Shown piece by piece: positions 1 to 8,676 of a stretch of DNA of 64,000 nucleotides. The translations under genes and the position numbers were made by a program. Source of the stretch: Celeribacter arenosi (lineage in GTDB: Bacteria; Pseudomonadota; Alphaproteobacteria; Rhodobacterales; Rhodobacteraceae). The DNA lies in contig NZ_BAABDF010000003.1 in the NCBI RefSeq assembly GCF_039539485.1, positions 1 through 64,000 of the forward strand. The letters run 5' to 3'. Position 1 is the stretch's first letter, and each line of letters begins with the position of its first letter. The notes under the pieces were generated by a model that saw only the letters and a program-made list of their open reading frames with translations, did not search any database and was not told the DNA's origin.

Positions 1-394
1 GCGCCAAATCTCTTCGGCGCGCCCGCCCGATCAAAACCTCAAAAATTTCTTCCAGAACTTCCCGCTAAACTCTCCGTCTAACCTTCCGTTCCGCCCCAAC
101 CGCGTCGTTCGTCGCTGCCGGTGAAGGGGGTTCTAAGGTTAGTGATGCAGACCCGCAAGCGGTTTTTCTCGTTTTTATGACAGGCGATGCGATTTTTATC
201 ATAAGTCATTGAAAATGAATTAGAAATATCTCTGAGATTTTCGCTGATCACATCTTTTTCTGTCGAAAACGTTGCCTCTGCGCGGTCCGTGAAGAAAGAA
301 CTGGGCGTTATCCACAACTCTTCACGCAACATATTGTGGCAGTCGATCCAGAAACCGCAAACCACCTCTGAATCGGGACCGATTCAGAGGTGAA
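1..394. other. Non-coding leader of the window
   Basis: I see no convincing gene here. An open frame on the minus strand (78-365) has no recognisable domain and an odd composition, so I left it out. A short hairpin CCGC-AA-GCGG followed by five T (153-167) could end a gene lying to the left on the + strand. Positions 190-260 are AT-rich, and a perfect DnaA-type 9-mer TTATCCACA lies at 308-316. It is a single copy, which is not enough to call an origin. Confidence 0.5.
363..392 (-). terminator. Hairpin after msrQ
   Basis: This is a perfect 14-bp inverted repeat (CACCTCTGAATCGG and its complement) with a 2-base centre. It begins 2 bases beyond the msrQ stop codon. The T-run after it on the minus strand is weak, so it may be an attenuated terminator or an mRNA 3' stabiliser. 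Confidence 0.6.
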
Positions 395-1027
395 TCACAC
401 CGACTCGCGGTTAGGCCGGACGCGAATCTTGGCTGCCGGTTTCTTGCGAGGAATCAGTCGCACGGCGAGGAGGGCCAAAATCACGCCCAGATACGCCACG
501 GGTTCGATCTGAAATCCCTTGGCCTGCCAGAGGAAGTGCACCCCCCCCAAAACGATCGCTGCATAAAAGAGTTTGTGCAGGCTTCGCCAGCGCGGACCAA
601 GTTTGCGGATCGACCAGTTGTTGGACGTGATCGCGAGCGGCACCAGTAATAGGAAGCCGGCCATTCCGATTGTGATGTAAGGGCGCTTGAGAATGTCACC
701 GACGATCTGGCTCAAGATGCGGACATCCAAAAGGAGCCATACAAGAAGGTGCAGCGCGATATAGAAGAACCCGATCAGTCCCAGAGCGCGCCGGAACTTG
801 ATCGCGTTGATCTTGGCGAACCGGCGCAGCGGCGTAATGGCGAGAGTTGCGATCAGAACCTGTAGTCCCAACTCGCCAATACGGTGCTCCATCGCCTTGA
901 TCGGCTCAACGCCCAACTGTCCCGTCACGCCCGCGTAGAAGATCCACGCAGGCGCGATAAGTGCGATAATATAGAGAGGCCACGCAGGGATCGCCCGCAA
1001 GGCACCGTTAATCCGGTCGGTGATCAT
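395..1027 (-). CDS. msrQ: Protein-methionine-sulfoxide reductase heme-binding subunit MsrQ
   Basis: This 210-residue integral membrane protein belongs to the ferric-reductase-like heme b family and feeds electrons to MsrP. Several hydrophobic segments are visible (about residues 16-36, 80-100, 118-135, 150-185). Histidines placed for heme binding occur in the segments reading FYIALHLLVW and LHKLFYAA. The start codon overlaps the msrP stop (ATGA), so the two are translationally coupled. The family identification is firm because of the adjacent msrP. The protein acts in the inner membrane, passing quinol or flavin electrons to the periplasm. Confidence 0.93.
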   Translation of the reverse strand: MITDRINGALRAIPAWPLYIIALIAPAWIFYAGVTGQLGVEPIKAMEHRIGELGLQVLIATLAITPLRRFAKINAIKFRRALGLIGFFYIALHLLVWLLLDVRILSQIVGDILKRPYITIGMAGFLLLVPLAITSNNWSIRKLGPRWRSLHKLFYAAIVLGGVHFLWQAKGFQIEPVAYLGVILALLAVRLIPRKKPAAKIRVRPNRESV

Positions 1028-1953
1028 CAGTAATTTTCACTCAGATCCATGCCGGCGTAGAGATCACCGACGAGGCTTTCATAGCCATTGAATTTCAACG
1101 TCGCGATCCGGGAGGCAAAGATGCCGCCGCCGATGCGACGCTCGCTGGCCTGGGACCAACGCGGATGGCTCACCTCAGGGTTCACGTTGGAATAGAAACC
1201 ATACTCACGGAAATTGGTGGCCTTCCATGTGTTGATCGGCTGCTCATCGGTCAGCGTTACCTTCACCACCGATTTGATGGATTTGAACCCGTACTTCCAC
1301 GGCACGACCAGTCGCAGCGGTGCGCCGTTCTGGTTCGGCAGGTCTTTTCCGTATACACCCGTCGCCATAATGGTGAGCGGATGCATCGCCTCGTCCAACC
1401 GCAATCCCTCTACATAGGGCCAATCGAGCAGCGGCAGACGCTGCCCGCGCATCTCTTCGGGACGGAACAGAGTTTCAAACCGGACATATTTCGCAGAGGG
1501 CTGAACCCCCGCGAGGGAGAGGAGCTGGTTTAACTCGAAGCCGTTCCACGGGATGACCATAGACCAGGCTTCGACACACCGGAAACGGTAGATGCGTTCG
1601 TCGATATCGACCTTGGCCAGAATATCCGCGAGATCATAGGAGCCGGGGCGCTCCACCAAACCGTCGATCTCGACCGACCATGGGTCAGTGGTCAGAGCCT
1701 CGGCGTAGCGGGCAGGATCGCCCTTGTCTGTGCCAAACTCGTAAAAGTTATTGTAGGATGAAATCTCTTCAAAGGTGTTTGCCTCTTCGGTCGTGTCATA
1801 ACCGTTCAGCGTGAAATCAGGCATATCCTGCGCACGCAGGGGCGATGCGCCCAACAACCCCGCACCGGCCAGACCGGCGATCACACTGCGCCGGTTCAAA
1901 AACACACTCTCCGGTGTAGCGTCGGAATATTTCAGGTCGGGCTTGAACGACAT
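1027..1953 (-). CDS. msrP: Protein-methionine-sulfoxide reductase catalytic subunit MsrP
   Basis: This is a periplasmic molybdopterin enzyme that reduces methionine sulfoxide in proteins. A twin-arginine signal is visible (RR at 21-22, then a hydrophobic stretch ending near SPLRAQ). The molybdenum-ligand cysteine sits in RFRCVEAWSM (Cys126), as in E. coli YedY. The start is placed at MSFKPD because a GGGAG Shine-Dalgarno lies just upstream. An in-frame ATG five codons earlier would include that Shine-Dalgarno in its own codons. The gene forms an operon with msrQ (4-base overlap). At 308 residues the length is normal for the family. Confidence 0.94.
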   Translation of the reverse strand: MSFKPDLKYSDATPESVFLNRRSVIAGLAGAGLLGASPLRAQDMPDFTLNGYDTTEEANTFEEISSYNNFYEFGTDKGDPARYAEALTTDPWSVEIDGLVERPGSYDLADILAKVDIDERIYRFRCVEAWSMVIPWNGFELNQLLSLAGVQPSAKYVRFETLFRPEEMRGQRLPLLDWPYVEGLRLDEAMHPLTIMATGVYGKDLPNQNGAPLRLVVPWKYGFKSIKSVVKVTLTDEQPINTWKATNFREYGFYSNVNPEVSHPRWSQASERRIGGGIFASRIATLKFNGYESLVGDLYAGMDLSENY

Positions 1954-2023
1954 ATGGCTCCCTTTCACTGGCGCTTTGAGTGAAAGCTAGCCTGTTAACT
2001 TGCGACCTCCAACAAAACTGATT

Positions 2024-3526
2024 TCACATAAGTGTTGGCTCATTGTAACTTGGCACGATGCGATCGAGCGGTATGGACGTGCCGTCTGCCTGCACGATCC
2101 GAACGTGGCTTCGACGCATCTGGCGCGGCTCCAACACGCCCACGGAATGCGCAATGGTTTCGAGTTCCTTGATCGACGCTTTGGCGTAGGCCGCGACCTT
2201 TTTGTATTTGTCCTCCACCACCAAACCCGCCTGCAATTTTGGGTCATGCGTGGTGATGCCGGTCGGGCAGGTGTTCTTGTTACACTTGAGCGCCTGAATG
2301 CAGCCCAGAGAGAACATGAAACCGCGCGCCGAACAGACGAAATCCGCACCGGCACAGATCGCCCATGCAACATCGCTGGGGTTAACGAGTTTGCCTGCGG
2401 CAATCAGCCGGACACGGTCGTGCAACCCATATTTATCGCGTAGGTCCGCGATCCGGATCAGCGCTTCCTTGATCGGCATTCCAACGAGATCGATCAGAGG
2501 CATCGGTGCTGCGCCTGTCCCGCCCTCACCACCATCGATGGTGATGAAGTCCGGCGCACTCTCGATGCCCCGCTCGATAATCAGCTCAAAGAACTCGGCC
2601 CAAGGGCGCGACGAACCCACGACGAGCTTGAACCCCGTTGGCTTACCCGTGATGTCCCGTATGTGATTGATGAAATCGAGAAGATCACCAAAGTCGTCAA
2701 CCTCGCGGTGGCGGTTTGGTGAAATGCCATCTTCGCCCGGACGCAGCCCCCGTATCAGCGCAATCTCCGGCGTGATTTTCTCTGCCGGAAGGATACCGCC
2801 CTTACCGGGCTTGGCGCCTTGGCTAAGCTTAATCTCGAACATCTTCACCTGATCATGGGCGGCGATCGCACGAAGCTTGTCTTCGTCCAGATTTCCGTCC
2901 TCGTCGCGGATACCGTATTTTGCGGTCCCGATTTGGTAGACGAGGTCCGCCCCCCCTTCGAGGTGGAAAGGCGATAACCCGCCCTCGCCCGTGTTCAGCC
3001 AAATGTCAGCTTCCTTGGCACCTTTTGAAAGAGCCAGCACGGCCGGTTTGGAAATCGCACCATAGGACATGCCAGAAATATTGAAGATCGACTTCGCATT
3101 ATAAGGAACGCGGCAATACTGCCCGATGACCAACGGCTCGGTGGATGCGAACTGGTCGTCCAGTGGAGGAAAGGCCGCATTCATGAAAATCGTGGTTCCG
3201 GGCGTCGACAGATTACGGGTCGACCCGAAGGCAACCGTGTTCCCCTTGCCGTTTGCCGCACGATAGATCCAATCCCGCTGGGCGCGGTTGAACGGCATTT
3301 CTTCGCGATCCATGGCAAAGAAATATTGGCGAAAGAACTCCCCGAGCATGGAGAACCAATTTCGGAAGTGACCGATGACCGGATAGTTGCGCAGGATCGC
3401 GTCGCGCGTTTGCGCCTTGTCGAGAAAGTAAAGAACGAACGCCCATGCGGCGACGATGCCGATGATCAATACAAACAGAAGCGCAAGAACTTGAAGCGCG
3501 CCCATCGCCCAATTCCAAATTTGCAT
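2024..3526 (-). CDS. FMN-binding glutamate-synthase-like protein, membrane anchored
   Basis: This 500-residue protein has one N-terminal membrane segment (about residues 8-34) followed by a glutamate synthase central/FMN domain. The cluster C-x5-C-x4-C near residues 409-420 (GCIQALKCNKNTCPTG) matches the [3Fe-4S] ligand pattern of glutamate synthase. Glycine-rich flavin-phosphate loops (TIDGGEGGTGAAP) are present. The amidotransferase and GXGXG domains of true GOGAT are absent, so it is a stand-alone GltB2-type protein whose substrate I cannot name. It has no obvious operon partner. Its neighbour on the left is msrP, about 70 bases away on the same strand. Confidence 0.85.
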   Translation of the reverse strand: MQIWNWAMGALQVLALLFVLIIGIVAAWAFVLYFLDKAQTRDAILRNYPVIGHFRNWFSMLGEFFRQYFFAMDREEMPFNRAQRDWIYRAANGKGNTVAFGSTRNLSTPGTTIFMNAAFPPLDDQFASTEPLVIGQYCRVPYNAKSIFNISGMSYGAISKPAVLALSKGAKEADIWLNTGEGGLSPFHLEGGADLVYQIGTAKYGIRDEDGNLDEDKLRAIAAHDQVKMFEIKLSQGAKPGKGGILPAEKITPEIALIRGLRPGEDGISPNRHREVDDFGDLLDFINHIRDITGKPTGFKLVVGSSRPWAEFFELIIERGIESAPDFITIDGGEGGTGAAPMPLIDLVGMPIKEALIRIADLRDKYGLHDRVRLIAAGKLVNPSDVAWAICAGADFVCSARGFMFSLGCIQALKCNKNTCPTGITTHDPKLQAGLVVEDKYKKVAAYAKASIKELETIAHSVGVLEPRQMRRSHVRIVQADGTSIPLDRIVPSYNEPTLM

Positions 3527-3620
3527 GACTCGTCCTTTCGTAGGTCATAGCACCAATGCCGCACAGTGTTTCTATCCTATGCTTATCATTGCCACCATTA
3601 CCTTGGAATGACCGACCCAA

Positions 3621-3660
3621 CATTGGCGCCCACGAAACCTGTTTCGTGTGGGCGCCAATG
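3621..3660 (-). terminator. Long hairpin between the NAD(P)-binding gene and the GltB2-like gene
   Basis: The 18-base arm CATTGGCGCCCACGAAAC is mirrored by its complement, interrupted only by a 2-base bulge, with a CT centre. It lies 32 bases past the stop of the minus-strand NAD(P)-binding gene and 95 bases before the next gene on that strand. No T-tract is visible, so termination by it is inference. Confidence 0.55.
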
Positions 3661-3692
3661 TCGCGGCACTTCCGGGTCGCGAAATGACGCGA

Positions 3693-4322
3693 TCAAGTCG
3701 TGATGCCCACGGAACGCCCATTATAGGTGAAATCCGTGACCATCCGCGACAGGAACGCGGCAATATCCGCACGGGCAATCCGCAGCTTTAGCCGCTTTGC
3801 ATCCGTTGCGACGTTTTCGATATATTGACCCGTCGCAGGACCGTCCGCAAATGCGCTCGGTCGAACGATGGTCCAGTCGAGACCTGACGCCCAGACCAGT
3901 TGCTCCTGCAGTTCATGATCCTGAAACACGCGTTTGAGGATCAGCCCGAACATGACCCGTTTCCAATAAAAGTTCAAAAGCACGTGGCTTTCGTGCGCGC
4001 CGAGCGTGGATTGGACGATGAGCCGCTTCACCCCGTGGCGATGCATGGCGCGAATGACATTCAACGTCCCGCGCGAGCGAATTTTGCTGGTCAGGCTTTT
4101 CCCTGACCCGAGCGTGACCACAACCGCGTCATGCCCTGCGACAGCCTCTTCCACGGTTTTCGCGTCAAATGCGTCGCCGGCAAACAGGCTCAGGCTTTCA
4201 TGACCGCTCTCCACCCGTTGGGGGCGGCGCGCAAACGCTGTGACTGTGTGTCCGTCTTCCAACAATTGCCGGGTTGCGATCTCTCCGATTTGGCCGGTGG
4301 CCCCTATGACGATGACTTTCAT
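3693..4322 (-). CDS. NAD(P)-binding (NmrA/SDR-like) oxidoreductase
   Basis: This 209-residue protein has a Rossmann fold with an N-terminal GATGQIG dinucleotide-binding loop (residues 7-13). The start is set at MKVIVIGATG because AAAGGA lies 8 bases upstream. A longer open frame runs 13 codons further into the operator. It resembles the atypical SDRs of the NAD(P)H-binding family. No YxxxK catalytic pair of classical SDRs is obvious. It is divergent from a TetR regulator with a shared dyad, so it is the likely regulated target. The substrate is unknown. Confidence 0.85.
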   Translation of the reverse strand: MKVIVIGATGQIGEIATRQLLEDGHTVTAFARRPQRVESGHESLSLFAGDAFDAKTVEEAVAGHDAVVVTLGSGKSLTSKIRSRGTLNVIRAMHRHGVKRLIVQSTLGAHESHVLLNFYWKRVMFGLILKRVFQDHELQEQLVWASGLDWTIVRPSAFADGPATGQYIENVATDAKRLKLRIARADIAAFLSRMVTDFTYNGRSVGITT

Positions 4323-4349
4323 TACGTGTCCTTTCTTCAAAACGCCATC

Positions 4350-4368
4350 ACTTGACGCCATGTCAAGT
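4350..4368. promoter_or_regulatory. Probable TetR operator, shared by divergent promoters
   Basis: The perfect 7-bp arms ACTTGAC and GTCAAGT are separated by 5 bases. The same half-site GTCAAGT recurs at 4404-4410, overlapping the tetR start codon. The dyad covers a TTGACA -35-like hexamer facing the NAD(P)-binding gene and abuts a TTGACG -35-like hexamer facing tetR, so binding would block both. Assignment to the adjacent TetR protein is inference from position. Confidence 0.65.
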
Positions 4369-4401
4369 TGACGGGATCGAAATAGGCGATATGTTTACAT
4401 C
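4368..4401 (+). promoter_or_regulatory. Promoter of the tetR gene, probably leaderless
   Basis: TTGACG (4368-4373), a 16-base spacer and TATGTT (4390-4395) form a sigma-70-type promoter. The ATG follows 6 bases after the -10 element, and there is no Shine-Dalgarno. Transcription would therefore begin at or next to the start codon. Confidence 0.55.
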
Positions 4402-4983
4402 ATGTCAAGTGAAAATGCCCCAACCCGAATCCGCATCCTGAAATCAACCGTCGCCCTGCTAGAATCGGGCGAGGGATCAAAAGTGCGCATGTCCGATATC
4501 GCCAAGGCCGCAAAGGTCAGCCGCCAAGCCGTCTACCTGCACTTCCCAAATCGCGCAGAACTCCTCACCGCTGCGGCCCGCTACCTCGACGAGGTAAATG
4601 ACATCGAGGCAAAACTCCTCGCCAGCCGGAACGCGGCCACGGGGCTTGAACGGCTGGATGCGTGGGTCGCGGCGTGGGGCAACTACATTCCGAAAATCTA
4701 CGGCATGGGAAAAGCGCTCATGGCGATGATGGACACCGATGAAGAAGCACGCAGCGCATGGGAAGACCGCATGGCCGCGGTTCATCACGGATGCGCCGCC
4801 GCAGTAAGAGATCTGTCGCGTGACGGTGACCTGACGCAGAGCCTGAGCGAAGATGAGGCCACAGACCTGTTATTCTCGCTCGTTTCCGTGCGCACGTGGG
4901 AACAATGCTGCATCGAATTCGGCTGGCCGCAGGCGCGGTTCATCGAAGTAATGCAGCAGAGCGCCCGCAAAGCATTGACGTGA
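4402..4983 (+). CDS. TetR/AcrR family transcriptional regulator
   Basis: This 193-residue regulator has an N-terminal helix-turn-helix at about residues 29-50 (MSDIAKAAKVSRQAVYLHF), typical of TetR. A variable helical ligand-binding domain follows. It is transcribed away from the NAD(P)-binding gene, and a shared operator lies between them. The most likely role is a local repressor of itself and that gene. The start codon lacks a Shine-Dalgarno and lies 6 bases after a -10 box. The inducer is unknown. Confidence 0.9.
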   Translation: MSSENAPTRIRILKSTVALLESGEGSKVRMSDIAKAAKVSRQAVYLHFPNRAELLTAAARYLDEVNDIEAKLLASRNAATGLERLDAWVAAWGNYIPKIYGMGKALMAMMDTDEEARSAWEDRMAAVHHGCAAAVRDLSRDGDLTQSLSEDEATDLLFSLVSVRTWEQCCIEFGWPQARFIEVMQQSARKALT

Positions 4984-5034
4984 CTTCCTAGTGATTTGCC
5001 GTCTAACCTGTGACTGTCAAATCGGGAGGACACC

Positions 5035-5469
5035 ATGTTTAAAACTCTTGCCGCCGCGGCGGCCCTATCGCTCGCTGCGTTTTCGGCGGCCGCCGAAGGC
5101 GTCACCCACTACCTCGCCATCCACGTCGATCAGGCGGATGCACAGGTGATGAATATGGCGCTAAATAACGCCGCCAACGTGAAAAGCTATTATGAGAGCA
5201 TTGGCGACACCGCGATCATCGAAGTCGTGGCATACGGTCCGGGACTAACCATGTTTGTGGAAGGCAAAAGCCCCGTCGCGGATCGCATTGCCACAATGGC
5301 TCTGGAGGATGAAAACATCTCTTTCGCGGCCTGCGGAAACACCCACCGCGCCATGAGCGCCAAAGCCGGCGCAGATGTAGCGCTCGTATCAGAAGCCACT
5401 ATCGTGCCATCCGGCGTCGTGCGCCTTATGGAGTTGCAGGAGCAGGGCTACAGCTACGTGCGCCCCTAA
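5035..5469 (+). CDS. DsrE-like protein with signal peptide
   Basis: This 144-residue protein has an N-terminal signal peptide (residues 1-20, cleavage near SAAAEG) and a DsrE/DsrF-like alpha/beta domain (ATIHVDQAD-like start, AYGPGLTMF). One cysteine (Cys100, FAACGNTH) sits where DsrE proteins often carry their active cysteine. A GGGAGG Shine-Dalgarno precedes the start. It would act in the periplasm, and its role in sulfur or redox chemistry is not established from the sequence. A strong terminator follows. Confidence 0.8.
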   Translation: MFKTLAAAAALSLAAFSAAAEGVTHYLAIHVDQADAQVMNMALNNAANVKSYYESIGDTAIIEVVAYGPGLTMFVEGKSPVADRIATMALEDENISFAACGNTHRAMSAKAGADVALVSEATIVPSGVVRLMELQEQGYSYVRP

Positions 5470-5484
5470 TCCTTTACGGGAATC

Positions 5485-5513
5485 AAAAAAGGCGGCCCAA
5501 CGGCCGCCTTTTT
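5485..5513. terminator. Bidirectional terminator between the DsrE gene and clpB
   Basis: The stem GGCGGCC/GGCCGCC (5491-5497 and 5502-5508) has a 4-base loop. Six A precede it and five T follow it, so it can serve both convergent genes. Confidence 0.9.
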
Positions 5514-5532
5514 CATGTCTTTTGCTACCGCA

Positions 5533-8148
5533 TCAGTGAACGGTTGCGTCATCCGGTTTCGGCCGACTGGAGGCGCCTTTACGCTCTCCGATCAGCAAAC
5601 CATCCGACCCCACACTCACAGGGATGGTGTCACCATCCATGATGTCCCCTGCGAGCAACAGCTCGGCCAACGGATCCTGCAGCGCCCGCTGGATCACGCG
5701 TTTTAGCGGGCGGGCACCAAACACCGGATCATAGCCTTCGTCCGCCAACCACTTCTTCGCATCCTCGTTGATCGTGAGGGTGATGTTGCGCTTGCCAAGA
5801 CGTTTGGCCAACAGCCCGAGCTGGATGTCCACAATGCCGGTCATGTCACCACGACCCAGACGGTCAAAGATGATCGTCTCATCCAGACGGTTCAGGAATT
5901 CCGGACGGAAGTGAGCCCGCACGGCATCCATGACATCGCGTTTGGCCTGACCGCTTTCGGCACCATCGGGCAACTGGCTCAGAGCCTGCGCACCGAGGTT
6001 GGACGTCAGGATAATCAGCGTCTGCTTGAAGTCGACTGTGCGGCCCTGACCATCGGTCAACACACCATCGTCGAGCACCTGCAAAAGCACGTTGAAGACA
6101 TCAGGGTGCGCCTTTTCAACCTCGTCGAACAGAACAACCTGATACGGACGCCGACGCACAGCCTCGGTCAACACACCGCCCTCGTCATACCCGACATAGC
6201 CCGGAGGCGCGCCGATCAGACGGGAAACCGCGTGTTTCTCCATGAACTCCGACATGTCGATACGCACCATCGCACTGTCGTCATCAAAGAGGAACTCGGC
6301 AACCGCCTTGGTCAGTTCGGTTTTACCCACGCCGGTTGGCCCGAGGAACAGGAACGAGCCCAGTGGCCGGTTCTCGTCGTTCAGACCCGCCCGCGCACGG
6401 CGAACCGCATTGGCTACGGCGCGTACCGCAGGCTCCTGTCCGATGACCCGTTTGTGCAGGTCGTCTTCCATACGAAGCAGCTTGTCGCGCTCACCTTCGA
6501 GCATTTTGGACGTCGGAATACCGGTCCAACGCTCGACAACCTCGGCGATTTGTTCGGGACGCACCGCCTCTTCGACCAGCAGATCACCTTCGGCCTCATC
6601 AGCCTCGGCAAGCTGTTTCTCTAGCTGCGGGATCACGCCATAGGACAACTCACCCGCCTTGGCCAGATTGCCCTCACGCTTGGCGATTTCCAGATCGGCC
6701 CGCGCACGGTCGAGCTTTTCTTTCAACTCCCGCGCCCCTTCGAGTTTGGATCGCTCTGCTTCCCACTTCGCCGTCAAACTGTCGGACTTCTCTTGAAGAC
6801 CCGCCAACTCTTCTTCGAGTTTGATCAAACGATCCTTAGAAGCAGCGTCATCTTCTTTCTTCAGAGCCTCACCTTCGATTTGAAGCTGGAGGATCTGACG
6901 ATCAAGCTGATCGAGCTCTTCGGGCTTGGAGTCGACTTCCATACGCAGACGCGACGCGGCCTCGTCCATCAGGTCGATGGCCTTGTCCGGCAAAAACCGG
7001 TCAGTGATATAGCGGTGCGACAGGGTCGCCGCCGCCACCAGTGCGGAGTCAGAAATCCGCACCCCATGGTGCAACTCGTATTTCTCTTTGATACCGCGCA
7101 GGATCGAAATCGTATCCTCGACCGTTGGCTCTTCAACCATGACTGGCTGGAAACGACGGGCAAGAGCTGCGTCTTTCTCCACATACTTGCGATACTCGTC
7201 GAGCGTGGTTGCACCAATACAGTGCAACTCCCCACGGGCGAGCGCCGGTTTGATGAGGTTAGCCGCGTCCATCGCGCCATCGGATTTGCCGGCCCCGACG
7301 AGTGTGTGCATCTCGTCAATAAAGAGAATGATTTCGCCGGCAGCCGCCTCGATTTCTTTCAAAATCGATTTGAGCCGTTCCTCGAACTCACCACGGTATT
7401 TCGCACCCGCAATGAGCGCGCCCATATCGAGCGCGAGGAGCTTTTTGTTACGCAGGGATTCGGGCACATCGCCATTGATAATGCGCAGCGCGAGACCTTC
7501 GGCGATCGCGGTTTTACCCACGCCCGGCTCCCCGATCAGAACGGGGTTATTCTTGGTGCGGCGCGACAATACCTGCATCGATCGGCGAATTTCTTCGTCG
7601 CGCCCGATGATCGGATCGATTTTGCCCTGTTCGGCCGCCTCCGTAAGATCGCGCGCATATTTGCTCAGCGCCTCATACCCATCCTCTGCGGATGCCGTAT
7701 CCGCAGTGCGCCCTTTGCGAATGTCATTGATCGCAGCGTTGAGTTTTTGCGCACTCAACCCACCCGCCTCCAACGACGCCTTCGCCTCGGATCGCGTGAC
7801 AGCCAAAGCGGTCAACAAACGCTCGACCGGGACAAAACTATCACCGGCCTTCTTCGCAATTTTCTGCGCTTCGTCGAGCACGCGTGCAGTGGACTGATCA
7901 AGATAGGTCTGACCCGCATCCCCCGTCACACGTGGAATCTTCGCAACCGCCGCGTCATTTGTGGCCGCGACGAGTTTGGCGTCCCCGCCTGCGCGGGAAA
8001 TCAGGTTCGTGGCGAACCCTTCTTCGTCATCCAGAAGTGCCTTCAAAAGATGTTCGGGTTTCAACGCCTGATGGCTCTCCCGCATCGCGATCGTTTGCGC
8101 AGCCTGAAGGAACCCGCGCGACCGTTCGGTGAACTTCTCCATGTCCAT
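5533..8148 (-). CDS. clpB: ATP-dependent chaperone ClpB
   Basis: This 871-residue Hsp100 disaggregase has the expected parts in order: the N-terminal Clp repeat domain (1-145), a first AAA+ module with Walker A GEPGVGKT (206-213), a coiled-coil M domain (about 410-530), and a second AAA+ module with GPTGVGKT and a C-terminal D2-small domain. It works with DnaK to rescue aggregated protein in the cytoplasm. An AAAGGAG Shine-Dalgarno lies 6 bases before the first ATG of the MDMEK start. A sigma-32-like promoter lies about 80-110 bases upstream. Length and motifs are standard. Confidence 0.97.
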   Translation of the reverse strand: MDMEKFTERSRGFLQAAQTIAMRESHQALKPEHLLKALLDDEEGFATNLISRAGGDAKLVAATNDAAVAKIPRVTGDAGQTYLDQSTARVLDEAQKIAKKAGDSFVPVERLLTALAVTRSEAKASLEAGGLSAQKLNAAINDIRKGRTADTASAEDGYEALSKYARDLTEAAEQGKIDPIIGRDEEIRRSMQVLSRRTKNNPVLIGEPGVGKTAIAEGLALRIINGDVPESLRNKKLLALDMGALIAGAKYRGEFEERLKSILKEIEAAAGEIILFIDEMHTLVGAGKSDGAMDAANLIKPALARGELHCIGATTLDEYRKYVEKDAALARRFQPVMVEEPTVEDTISILRGIKEKYELHHGVRISDSALVAAATLSHRYITDRFLPDKAIDLMDEAASRLRMEVDSKPEELDQLDRQILQLQIEGEALKKEDDAASKDRLIKLEEELAGLQEKSDSLTAKWEAERSKLEGARELKEKLDRARADLEIAKREGNLAKAGELSYGVIPQLEKQLAEADEAEGDLLVEEAVRPEQIAEVVERWTGIPTSKMLEGERDKLLRMEDDLHKRVIGQEPAVRAVANAVRRARAGLNDENRPLGSFLFLGPTGVGKTELTKAVAEFLFDDDSAMVRIDMSEFMEKHAVSRLIGAPPGYVGYDEGGVLTEAVRRRPYQVVLFDEVEKAHPDVFNVLLQVLDDGVLTDGQGRTVDFKQTLIILTSNLGAQALSQLPDGAESGQAKRDVMDAVRAHFRPEFLNRLDETIIFDRLGRGDMTGIVDIQLGLLAKRLGKRNITLTINEDAKKWLADEGYDPVFGARPLKRVIQRALQDPLAELLLAGDIMDGDTIPVSVGSDGLLIGERKGASSRPKPDDATVH

Positions 8149-8229
8149 ACCGATCTCCTTTCAAAATAAAGCGTCCCGCTTTCGAACTGCCCGCTTCGCG
8201 GCACAGTCACAGGTCGGAACCTTGATCCA

Positions 8230-8259
8230 AAGATGGGATTGCGCGGCCCCCTTCGCAAG
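8230..8259 (-). promoter_or_regulatory. Possible heat-shock (sigma-32 type) promoter of clpB
   Basis: Read on the minus strand, CTTGCG (8259-8254) is followed after 16 bases by CCCATCTT (8237-8230). This resembles the RpoH pattern CTTGAA...CCCATNTA. It would give a 5' leader of about 75 bases. The match at -10 is good and at -35 moderate. clpB is a classic RpoH target. Confidence 0.45.
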
Positions 8260-8332
8260 GGGGACTGAATGGCAGAATGAAACCTTTTACCCGCGGCCTG
8301 CGTTAGTCAAATACATGGCAGGAGGTACATTC

Positions 8333-8608
8333 ATGTACAAATACGGCGCTGAAGTTTCTGGTCTGACCTACAATCCTTCGACACGACGGTTCGAAGCCTT
8401 GGTCATTTTTCATGAAGCGGAAGATCGTGCGAGCTACCCAGTTGCGCTCGCGCTTCCCATCGACACCGATTTTGGAAAAGTATCCCGACTGATGATCCGC
8501 GCGGCCCAACAGCTGCGCAGCGACGACCGCGGCGCGACAGTGTCCCGACTGGTCGAAATGGCAAGCCAGACAAATGCACTAACTGGCTCGGGCCATTCCC
8601 TTCACTGA
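8333..8608 (+). CDS. Conserved hypothetical protein
   Basis: This 91-residue protein has no recognised domain. The start is placed at MYKYGAEV because GGAGG lies 7 bases upstream. The open frame continues much further upstream, but that part overlaps the clpB promoter and has non-coding character. The sequence is soluble-looking, with a conserved-style beta-rich first half (VSGLTYNPSTRRFEALV) and a helical second half. It lies between clpB and pyrF, and no function can be inferred. Confidence 0.7.
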   Translation: MYKYGAEVSGLTYNPSTRRFEALVIFHEAEDRASYPVALALPIDTDFGKVSRLMIRAAQQLRSDDRGATVSRLVEMASQTNALTGSGHSLH

Positions 8609-8676
8609 CCCTACACACCCTTGACCGTTGCAGGTCAAAAGCGCATGGAGGGGCCACCTCAAAAAGGAGCCCCGAT

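Noticed and set aside
78..365. 95-codon minus-strand frame at the window start
   Set aside because: It has no domain or Shine-Dalgarno, and its composition follows the non-coding AT-rich stretch.
1..394. Possible replication origin
   Set aside because: There is only one DnaA box, no cluster, and no origin-linked genes such as dnaA, parAB, hemE or gidA nearby.
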